5,035 bases of DNA, from NCBI GenBank assembly GCA_003161195.1, contig PMOV01000153.1, positions 587-5,621 on the forward strand. The letters are read 5' to 3'. Within the stretch, counting starts at the first letter, position 1, and the number at the start of each line of letters is the position of its first letter. The position numbers and the translations under genes were made by a program. The notes beneath the pieces are model-generated. The model made no database searches. It saw nothing but the letters and a program-made list of their open reading frames with translations, and was not told the origin of the DNA. This DNA is from Acidobacteriota bacterium (GTDB taxonomy: Bacteria > Acidobacteriota > Terriglobia > Acidiferrales > UBA7541). Of the stretch, positions 1-4,934 are shown in pieces.

Positions 1-221
1 GCGCGGTCCGCCGAATAATTCATCAGCACGTGGACGACTTCCGGGTAGCTGGTGACCACCCAGGCGTGCATGTAGGGATCCCAATGGACAGGATCATGGT
101 CGCGGAGGGCGCGGTAAAGAATGTAAGGATCGGCGGAAACGCCGGGATCGAGCAGCCGGAGGAGGCTGAGGTTTTCGTTGTTGGCTTCGGCGGCAGGGCC
201 GGCGTGGGAAGACTGGGTCAC
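1..221 (-). CDS. Cytochrome P450, N-terminal part (runs off the left edge)
   Basis: Seen: a GTG-started frame on the minus strand stays open for 73 codons to the window edge. After a polar leader of about 20 residues it reads LLDPGVSADPYILYRALR, then DHDPVHWDPYMHAWVVTSY and PEVVHVLMNYSADR. Known: the pattern DPY-x-LYR-x-LR-(3-4)-PVHW-DP-x(2)-AWVV-T-x-Y-x(2)-V-x-x-VL is the first helix and beta-1 sheet of soluble bacterial class I P450s. No membrane anchor is visible. The heme-binding cysteine, the I-helix threonine and the ExxR motif all lie outside the window, so catalytic competence cannot be judged. Start choice: an in-frame TGA lies 6 codons upstream of GTG 221, and a modest Shine-Dalgarno (ACGGAG, 232-237) sits 10 bases ahead. 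Context: it starts 63 bases after the synthetase stop on the same strand, so it is probably co-transcribed. Inference: it oxidises the amino acid tethered to that synthetase. It could instead act on a later intermediate. Confidence 0.87.
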   Translation of the reverse strand, partial: MTQSSHAGPAAEANNENLSLLRLLDPGVSADPYILYRALRDHDPVHWDPYMHAWVVTSYPEVVHVLMNYSADR

Positions 222-284
222 GTTGTGCAGGCTCCGTCAGAAGTGTTGCGGATGCGGCGGGCGCATCGAAGTTCGATTCGCTTT
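222..284 (-). other. Synthetase-P450 intercistronic gap with two competing inverted repeats
   Basis: Seen: the 63 bases between the synthetase stop and the P450 start contain two perfect inverted repeats that overlap by three bases. GATGCG (251-256) pairs with CGCATC (262-267) around a 5-base loop. ATCGAA (265-270) faces TTCGAT (272-277) around one central base. The two cannot both form fully in RNA. Neither is followed by a T-tract on the minus strand, so an intrinsic terminator is unlikely. They could tune P450 output relative to the synthetase or mark an mRNA processing site; that is speculation. The P450 Shine-Dalgarno (232-237) lies downstream of both and stays free. Confidence 0.4.
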
Positions 285-3113
285 CTAGACGCTCGTGGAA
301 GCGAGTTGTGTTCCCTGGGGCACCGCAGGAACTGCAGGGTTGGGGGCGCCGGCCGCAGCGGGCGGGTGCAGGCCGACGGAGGCGGAAGGAAGATGCGCGA
401 CGATGGCGTCGGCAACCCGGCCCGCGTTGCCGGCCTTCAGGATATCGCGATGATGCGAGTTCAGCAGCTCGGAATGCAGGTCGGAAACGACGGCGCGCCA
501 GCCGGGCAAAAAATCGGCATGCGGAGGGCGCTCTGAAGCGAGTACGAGCAATACCTTGCCGTCGTATTTCTTCGGCTCGTAGGCCATCGCGGCGGTCTCG
601 ATCAACTCCTGCGCCAGCATGGATTCGGTTTTGGACGACGCGGGCTGCACGATGCGATTCACGCGCTTTACCACATGCTCGGAGAGGAACCGCATACTGG
701 TGCGCGGCCCGAGACGCACGGCGCGTTGCGCGACATAGCCGAGGTAGCTGGCCACCCGCCTGAAGGTATCGAGCGACTCGATGTAGGAAGGGTTGGGCGG
801 ATCGACGAGCACGAGAAGAGCCACTTCTTTTCCGGCAGCGCGTAGTTGCGAGGCAATCTCAAATCCGAGAATGCCGCCCAAGCAATAGCCGCCGATGGAA
901 TAGGGGCCGTTGGGTTGCGCCGAGGTAATTTTTCGCGTCAGGCAGGCCGCCACGGCTTGCAGCGTGGGGCGTTCGCCCAGAGCGGGAAAATCTTCCGCGG
1001 TGAGGGCCACGTAAAGGAGCGGCTGATCATCGCCGATGACTTTGGCAAGACCGGCGTTCAAGTAATGCACCCAGAAGATGGCGTTGCGCCTGCCCTTGGG
1101 TTGTAGCGCGAGTACGCCGGAGGGCAATTCGACTTTGTCCGCGGAGCGTCCCTGGAGGAGGCGCGCTTGCTGACGGAGGGAGGGGGCTTTCGCAAGTTCT
1201 TCGAGGGGGATGGTCTGGCCGAACTCCGCCACGATACGCTGCTGCAACACGGCCAGGGCCTCGGGAGTACCGCCTAAGGAAACGAAATTATCGTCGGGCC
1301 CGACACTGTCGCGGCCCAACACCTGCGCCCAAATCGTCGCGAGGCACCGCTCATCGAGCAGAGCAGCGACGAGCAGCGCCAAACGCTCTACCGTGGGAGC
1401 TTCAAAGAGTTGGCGCAAGGTCAAATCCACGCCAAAGGTTTCGCGCAGGCGCATCACCAGCTGCATGCCCAGCAAGGAGTGGCCGCCGGCCAGGAAGAAG
1501 CTGTCTTCGGGTGCGATAGCATCGTTGGCGAGAAGCTGGCGCACCATGCGCAGCAGCTTTTCCTCCGTTGGCGAGGCCGCCGGGCGCTCTTCACGCGCCG
1601 GGAGGCGCGGCGCGCTTTCCGGGTTGGGAAGCTGCCGCAGGTCGAGCTTGCCATTTGGCGACAGCGGAAGCGCCGACAAGTGGACGAAAATCGCGGGGAT
1701 CATGTAATCCGGCAAGATTCCCAGCAGGTGATTCTGCAGTTCGTGAGCGGTCGGGCAGGTGGCCTCTTTCGGGAGCACGTAGGCTACGAGTTGATTGTCA
1801 GCGCCTTGCGTGTGGCTCGTGGCAATGGCGAACTCGACGCCTGGATGCCGCGCCAAAGCGGCGCCGATCTCGTCCAGCTCCACGCGAAACCCGCGAATTT
1901 TGGTTTGACGGTCCAGGCGTCCGCGGAATTCCAATTGGCCGTCTGGGCGACGTACCGCGCGGTCCCCGGTGCGATACATGCGGGCGCCCGATGTGCCGGC
2001 AAAAGGATCCGGCAAGAAGAAACGCTCGGTCTGCTCCGGCAGATTGCGGTAGCCGCGCGCGATGCCGTGGCCTCCGATGTACATTTCGCCGGCGACGCCT
2101 TCGGAGACTGGCTCGCCATGCTCATTTAACAAGTAGACCGTGGTGCCGGTGATAGCCCGACCGATGGGCGGCGCGGCGGCGGAAGCAACGTCCGAAGTGG
2201 GCTCCAAGAGTCCGGAAGTGGCCACCACTGTACCCTCCGTGGGTCCATAGTTGTTGATCACCGCAAATGGCAAACCCGCCGCGGGACCACGCTGCAACAC
2301 GTCTCCGCCGGTAAGAAGAAAACGCAGCGGCGTCTCGGGGGGCCATGCGAGTGCCATCAAGGGAGCGGCGTGGACGGTGGGCACAAATCCGATGGTGACG
2401 CGTTCCTGCAACATCCACTGCTGCAACAACTCCGGCGAAGAGCGAACCGCATCGTCGGCGAGGCAAACCGTGGCACCGGCGGCCAGGTGCGGCCAAATCT
2501 CCCAAACGGCGGCGTCGAAGCCCAGGCCGGCGAGATGACTGGCACGGTCATGCGGTGTGACGCCAAACGCCGCAATATGCCAACGAATCAAATGCAGAAG
2601 ATTGGCGTGGGTGATCTCCACACCCTTCGGAACGCCGCTGGAACCGGAGGTGTAAATGACATAGGCGAGACTTTCGGGGGAAATTGCTGGGGCGGGAAAC
2701 GAAGGACTGGCGGCGATCTCCGCGGCATCCCGGCACACATCCACGCCGCGCACGTTGAGTTGGAGGCGATCCTGCAGCGTGGCGCAAGCGACCAGGGCGA
2801 CTGCGCCGGAATCCTCGATGGCGTAGCGCAGGCGCGCATCCGGCCAGGCGGCATCGAGCGGCACGTAGGCCGCGCCGGCGCGCAGGATGCCCAGCGCGGC
2901 CACGATCCAGTCAAACGACCGCTCCATGCACAAAGCCACCGTGGTGCCCGGGCCTGCGCCAAGCTGCGCCAAATACGCCGCCAATCGGTCTGCCTTGCGG
3001 TCCACTTGTTCGTAGTTAAGTTGCCGGTCGCCGCGGCGAAGCGCGACCGCCTGGGGACAGACCTCTCGCACGCTCGCAATTTGGTCAGAAATCGGACGAA
3101 GATTCAGCGCCAA
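285..3113 (-). CDS. Single-module NRPS-like protein: adenylation - carrier - serine-less carrier - cysteine thioesterase
   Basis: 942 residues from a TTG start. The adenylation domain (about 10-500) has A3 YTSGSSGVPKG (154-164), A5 NNYGPTE (287-293), A7 YRTGD (380-384), A8 (396-413) and A10 PNGKLDL with Lys489. It should activate an amino acid with ATP; Asp200 is the usual contact for the alpha-amino group. Pocket residues D200 A201 W204 F243 L267 G269 N288 V296 V297 K489 give DAWFLGNVVK, a published leucine code. The first carrier (about 512-585) has GGHSLL with Ser546 for phosphopantetheine. A second carrier-like domain (about 588-655) has LGGTPEAL, with Pro617 in place of serine. The thioesterase (about 668-905) has GYCLGG with Cys744, then Asp771 (LVLVDPP) and His888 (SHHRDIL) as the likely triad. 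A Pro/Ala-rich tail (907-942) follows. There is no condensation domain and no MbtH gene in view. Start choice: TTG 3113 has AGGGAG 7 bases upstream, whereas the open frame back to TTG 3227 adds 38 residues unlike the family. Probable operon with the P450. Inference: it loads leucine for on-carrier modification and release. Confidence 0.94.
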   Translation of the reverse strand: MALNLRPISDQIASVREVCPQAVALRRGDRQLNYEQVDRKADRLAAYLAQLGAGPGTTVALCMERSFDWIVAALGILRAGAAYVPLDAAWPDARLRYAIEDSGAVALVACATLQDRLQLNVRGVDVCRDAAEIAASPSFPAPAISPESLAYVIYTSGSSGVPKGVEITHANLLHLIRWHIAAFGVTPHDRASHLAGLGFDAAVWEIWPHLAAGATVCLADDAVRSSPELLQQWMLQERVTIGFVPTVHAAPLMALAWPPETPLRFLLTGGDVLQRGPAAGLPFAVINNYGPTEGTVVATSGLLEPTSDVASAAAPPIGRAITGTTVYLLNEHGEPVSEGVAGEMYIGGHGIARGYRNLPEQTERFFLPDPFAGTSGARMYRTGDRAVRRPDGQLEFRGRLDRQTKIRGFRVELDEIGAALARHPGVEFAIATSHTQGADNQLVAYVLPKEATCPTAHELQNHLLGILPDYMIPAIFVHLSALPLSPNGKLDLRQLPNPESAPRLPAREERPAASPTEEKLLRMVRQLLANDAIAPEDSFFLAGGHSLLGMQLVMRLRETFGVDLTLRQLFEAPTVERLALLVAALLDERCLATIWAQVLGRDSVGPDDNFVSLGGTPEALAVLQQRIVAEFGQTIPLEELAKAPSLRQQARLLQGRSADKVELPSGVLALQPKGRRNAIFWVHYLNAGLAKVIGDDQPLLYVALTAEDFPALGERPTLQAVAACLTRKITSAQPNGPYSIGGYCLGGILGFEIASQLRAAGKEVALLVLVDPPNPSYIESLDTFRRVASYLGYVAQRAVRLGPRTSMRFLSEHVVKRVNRIVQPASSKTESMLAQELIETAAMAYEPKKYDGKVLLVLASERPPHADFLPGWRAVVSDLHSELLNSHHRDILKAGNAGRVADAIVAHLPSASVGLHPPAAAGAPNPAVPAVPQGTQLASTSV
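399..1112 (-). other. Thioesterase domain with cysteine nucleophile (within the synthetase)
   Basis: Synthetase residues about 668-905, an alpha/beta-hydrolase fold. It opens with AIFWVHYLNAG, where typical type I thioesterases have a V-H-P-A-G-G-like loop. The nucleophile elbow is GGYCLGG, with Cys744 encoded by TGC at 884-882. The acid is probably Asp771 in LVLVDPPNP and the base His888 in SHHRDIL. Known: most NRPS thioesterases use serine here; cysteine versions occur in ObiF (obafluorin, beta-lactone) and SulM (sulfazecin, beta-lactam). Inference: the domain is active and may do more than simple hydrolysis. The domain edges are estimates. Confidence 0.85.
1149..1352 (-). other. Degenerate second carrier domain lacking the phosphopantetheine serine (within the synthetase)
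   Basis: Synthetase residues about 588-655 follow the carrier pattern closely. ATIWAQVLGRDSVGPDDNF is followed by LGGTPEALAVLQQR and then LEELAKAPSLRQQARLL. The active carrier just upstream has FLAGGHSLLGMQL at the same place. Here GGHS has become GGTP, with Pro617 encoded by CCC at 1265-1263 where serine must be. No other serine lies within the motif to substitute. Known: carriers need this serine to receive the phosphopantetheine arm. Inference: the domain is structural or a docking surface, perhaps for the P450 or the thioesterase, or is a relic of duplication. Confidence 0.85.
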
Positions 3114-3120
3114 CGCTCGT

Positions 3121-3126
3121 CTCCCT
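3121..3126 (-). promoter_or_regulatory. Shine-Dalgarno of the synthetase, fixing a TTG start
   Basis: On the minus strand AGGGAG ends 7 bases before TTG 3113. This is the best ribosome site near the 5' end of the open frame. It places the start just ahead of the first family-like residues (NLRPISDQIASV). The frame stays open 38 more codons upstream, to a TTG at 3227, but that stretch shows no family resemblance. Confidence 0.65.
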
Positions 3127-3273
3127 CGTGGGCCCCAAAAAACGACCCAGGCGCACGGGGACCGCGGTACTGCGGATCTGTGCGGCGCGGGGAGACTCCT
3201 AACGCAACAGATCTTTCCGGCGCCCAACAGCTGGGTTCTGCTGGGTGCGCTAGATAAACCCGAACTCTTGACA

Positions 3274-3279
3274 ATTGTA
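3274..3279 (-). promoter_or_regulatory. Possible -10 box of the synthetase-P450 unit, inside a palindrome
   Basis: On the minus strand TACAAT matches the -10 consensus at five of six bases and sits in the AT-rich part of the gap. It overlaps the perfect 8-base palindrome ACAATTGT (3271-3278), which could be an operator half or chance. No convincing -35 box lies 16-18 bases upstream (GAAACG is at 17). The call therefore rests on the -10 and its position alone. A start near 3267 would leave a leader of about 150 bases. Confidence 0.25.
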
Positions 3280-3380
3280 GCGCAAAAACCTAAGGGCGTT
3301 TCATAGAAACTTCACTGTATGCTCATGAGGGATTTACGGTATTTAGGAATCTTCTAATAGAGCCACGGGACTGTCATCCG

Positions 3381-3415
3381 CCAGCAACGGTGTACCATGG
3401 CTAACATCGTGCTGG
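3381..3415. repeat. Long imperfect inverted repeat in the intergenic gap
   Basis: CCAGCA (3381-3386) pairs with TGCTGG (3410-3415). After one bulged A (3387), CGGTGT (3388-3393) pairs with ACATCG (3404-3409), including one G-U pair. This makes about 12 pairs closing a 10-base loop around CCATGG. The structure is somewhat better on plus-strand RNA, because the G-U becomes a C-A mismatch on the minus strand. There is no adjacent T-tract on either side. It may help end the epimerase transcript, be part of a small RNA, or be a protein site. Confidence 0.4.
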
Positions 3416-3470
3416 AACCGTGATTTCCGGGCGCATGTCCAGCGGCGCGAATTGATCGGCGTGGGACGGT

Positions 3471-3489
3471 CGCTTGCATATGCGAAGCG
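3471..3489 (-). terminator. Weak stem-loop directly after the epimerase stop
   Basis: CGCTT (3471-3475) pairs with AAGCG (3485-3489), and GCATATGC (3476-3483) inside is itself palindromic. It begins one base past the epimerase stop codon. The minus-strand sequence that follows is ACCGTCCC, without the T-run of an intrinsic terminator. It is at best an mRNA-end-stabilising hairpin or a weak terminator. Confidence 0.25.
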
Positions 3490-3490
3490 G

Positions 3491-4519
3491 CTACGCTCGG
3501 CCTGCGGCGAAGAACTCGCGAACTACGCCAGCATCTCCGCGCTCGCGGGCGAGGTATTGGTCGTAAATCCAGGCGTAGGTTTTTTCCAGACCGTCACGCA
3601 GCGGAGTGTTTGGCTCCCAGTCGAGATATTTCTTGATGAGCGTGTTCTCGCTGTTGCGACCGTTGACGCCTTTGGGCGCGCTGAGATTGTAGTTACGCTT
3701 GAGCTTCACCCCGGCGATGTCTTCCACGATGTCCACCAGTTGGTTGATGCTGACCGCTTCGGTGGACCCCAGATTGATAGGCTCGAGAATGTCCGAGTCC
3801 ATAATCAACTGTATGCCCTTGATGCAATCGTCCGCCCACATGAAGCTGCGGGTCTGTACGCCGGAGCCCCAAATCTCGATCTCATGCGTCCCGCCGAGTT
3901 TGGCTTCGATCACCTTGCGGCAAATGGCTGCCGGCGCCTTTTCGCGTCCGCCAAACCACGTGCCCCACGGCCCATAAACGTTATGAAAACGCGCCACGCG
4001 GGTGTACAGGCCAAAGTCCTCGCGGAAATGGCGGCACATGCGTTCCGAGAAGAGCTTCTCCCACCCGTAACCGTCTTCCGCCTGAGCGGGATAGGCATCT
4101 TCTTCCTTCAGCGAAGGAGCTTCAAAGGTGGTCTGCTTGTCCGCGTTGTAGACGCAAGCCGAGGAAGAGTAGAAAAATTTCTTGCAGCCGTGCGCCTGCG
4201 CCGCTTGCAGCATGTGGGTATTGATGAGCACGGAGAGCATACACAACGCTTTGTTGTGCTCGATAAAGCCCATGCCACCCATGTTGGCGGCGAGATTGTA
4301 GATCTCGTCGGCGCCTTTGGCCGTGCGTTCGCAATTTTCGCGCAGGTTCAGGTCGAAGGTTAGGTTCTCCACATCATCGAAACGCTGATACCACTCATCC
4401 CGCGGCTTAATGTCCACAGCGCGAATGCGTTGGTAGCCCAGGCGACGAAACTCCGCTACCAGGTGCCCGCCGATGAAGCCGCCCGCGCCCGTTATTACCA
4501 CCAGATTATGACTTCGCAC
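3491..4519 (-). CDS. gme: GDP-mannose 3,5-epimerase-like extended SDR
   Basis: 342 residues. Known role of the family: NAD-dependent conversion of GDP-D-mannose to GDP-L-galactose and GDP-L-gulose through a 4-keto intermediate, in the cytoplasm. Seen: a Rossmann nucleotide site VITGAGGFIGGHL (8-20), NLAANMGGMGFIEHN (75-89), SSSACVY with Cys122, DGYGWEK with Tyr151 and Lys155, FHNVYGPWGTW (178-188), GGREKAPAAICRK with Lys194, VQTRSF (221-226) and GVNGRNSENTLIKK (284-297). The spacing of Cys122, Tyr151, Lys155 and Lys194 equals that of the catalytic Cys145, Tyr174, Lys178 and Lys217 of the Arabidopsis enzyme. The substrate assignment is therefore stronger than for a generic epimerase. Start choice: GTG 4519 has AGGGGAG 5 bases upstream and sits seven residues before the Rossmann strand; an open extension to 4573 adds 18 unlikely residues. 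Context: same strand as the synthetase but 377 bases away, so probably a separate unit. Likely uses are exopolysaccharide or a sugar for a natural product. Confidence 0.92.
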   Translation of the reverse strand: MRSHNLVVITGAGGFIGGHLVAEFRRLGYQRIRAVDIKPRDEWYQRFDDVENLTFDLNLRENCERTAKGADEIYNLAANMGGMGFIEHNKALCMLSVLINTHMLQAAQAHGCKKFFYSSSACVYNADKQTTFEAPSLKEEDAYPAQAEDGYGWEKLFSERMCRHFREDFGLYTRVARFHNVYGPWGTWFGGREKAPAAICRKVIEAKLGGTHEIEIWGSGVQTRSFMWADDCIKGIQLIMDSDILEPINLGSTEAVSINQLVDIVEDIAGVKLKRNYNLSAPKGVNGRNSENTLIKKYLDWEPNTPLRDGLEKTYAWIYDQYLARERGDAGVVREFFAAGRA

Positions 4520-4524
4520 GACTT

Positions 4525-4531
4525 CTCCCCT
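4525..4531 (-). promoter_or_regulatory. Strong Shine-Dalgarno of the epimerase, fixing a GTG start
   Basis: On the minus strand AGGGGAG ends 5 bases before GTG 4519. The next residues (MRSHNLVVITGAGG) run straight into the nucleotide-binding strand, as in other extended SDR proteins. This supports GTG 4519 over the open frame continuing to 4573. Confidence 0.75.
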
Positions 4532-4818
4532 GTTTGCCCAGGACTTCCCTGCCGCCCAGCCTGATGCTTGCAAACGCTTGTGTGGTCCTCAGCGAATGAT
4601 AGTCGAATGCGACGAGATTAAGGAAGCCCTAATTTACCGCGAGCGGGCGCGGGCGTAACCCCATTTTTAACCTCCGTGCCACGCTGGCCGCCTACCCCGG
4701 TCGCGCGATCCAGTGAATCGTCGCAGCGAATCTGTGGCCGCGGTAAAAGTGATTATCAAAAAGGATAGGGACTATTCCTGTACTTCCGTCCAGTTGTGCC
4801 CAGGCGCGCCGCAAAGTA

Positions 4819-4833
4819 CTCTGATGCTCAGAG
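4819..4833 (+). repeat. Perfect hairpin in the leader of the secreted-protein gene
   Basis: CTCTGA (4819-4824) and TCAGAG (4828-4833) form a perfect 6-base stem around the loop TGC. It lies about 100 bases before the plus-strand start and directly upstream of a second, larger hairpin. No T-tract follows. It could be an operator at DNA level or a leader hairpin in RNA. Confidence 0.45.
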
Positions 4834-4849
4834 CAGAAGCATGTTTTGG

Positions 4850-4886
4850 GGCCCGGCTCGCGCTGCTTCAGCGGACTGTCCGGGCC
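4850..4886 (+). repeat. Two-tier GC-rich stem-loop in the leader of the secreted-protein gene
   Basis: GGCCCGG (4850-4856) pairs with CCGGGCC (4880-4886). Inside that loop, CGCTG (4861-4865) pairs with CAGCG (4869-4873) around CTT. The result is an outer 7-pair stem carrying an inner 5-pair hairpin, ending 48 bases before the start codon. Only a short TTT follows (4891-4893), so intrinsic termination is unlikely. I could not match it to a riboswitch class that I know. Confidence 0.45.
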
Positions 4887-4934
4887 TGGGTTTCAAATGC
4901 CAGCTGTTACGACTCAAAAAGGGACCGCGACCAA

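Larger units (their letters stand above)
3114..3490. other. 377-base intergenic region between epimerase and synthetase
   Basis: No gene is supported here. About 3286-3360 is clearly more AT-rich than the rest of the window, as expected for a promoter zone. Two inverted repeats lie on the epimerase side (3381-3415 and 3471-3489). Reading toward the synthetase, the likely transcript leader would be about 150 bases long. I see no tRNA, repeat array or mobile-element end. Confidence 0.6.
4520..4934. promoter_or_regulatory. Divergent intergenic region between epimerase and secreted-protein gene
   Basis: The 415 bases separate two genes that start in opposite directions, so promoters for both should lie here. 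For the epimerase, TATCAT on the minus strand (4601-4596) matches the -10 consensus at five of six bases, about 77 bases before the start, but lacks a clear -35. For the plus-strand gene, TTGTGC (4794-4799) and TACTCT (4817-4822) are 17 bases apart, a weak match. A short palindrome CAAACGCTTG (4571-4580), with the central CG typical of LacI-family operators, lies between the epimerase -10 candidate and its start. No gene is supported inside the region. Confidence 0.45.

Noticed and set aside
30..536. Plus-strand open frame of 168 codons across the P450 start and synthetase end
   Set aside because: It overlaps two supported minus-strand genes and their gap, and the translation is a Gly/Arg-rich shadow.
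3114..3227. 38-codon N-terminal extension of the synthetase to a TTG at 3227
   Set aside because: The extra residues are Cys/Pro/Arg-rich and unlike adenylation-domain starts, and a good Shine-Dalgarno points to TTG 3113.
2370..3257. Plus-strand open frame of 295 codons opposite the adenylation domain
   Set aside because: The minus strand encodes canonical A-domain motifs throughout; the plus reading shows no recognisable domain and has no convincing ribosome site.
3268..3273. Perfect TTGACA on the plus strand, a -35 candidate
   Set aside because: There is no acceptable -10 box at 16-18 bases (TAAGGG at 17) and no plus-strand gene downstream until 4935; it overlaps the ACAATTGT palindrome by chance or as an operator.
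3452..4363. Plus-strand open frame of 303 codons opposite the epimerase
   Set aside because: It is fully antisense to a gene with complete catalytic motifs, resembles no family, and has the composition of a GC-rich shadow frame.
4666..4681. Sigma-54-like site on the minus strand (TGGCACG, four bases, TTAAA) upstream of the epimerase
   Set aside because: The -24 half matches well, but the -12 half lacks the essential GC, so activity is unlikely.
4824..4934. Upstream ATG at 4824 for the secreted-protein gene
   Set aside because: It would bury the signal peptide 37 residues inside the protein and would start within a hairpin; ATG 4935 gives a proper N-terminal signal.
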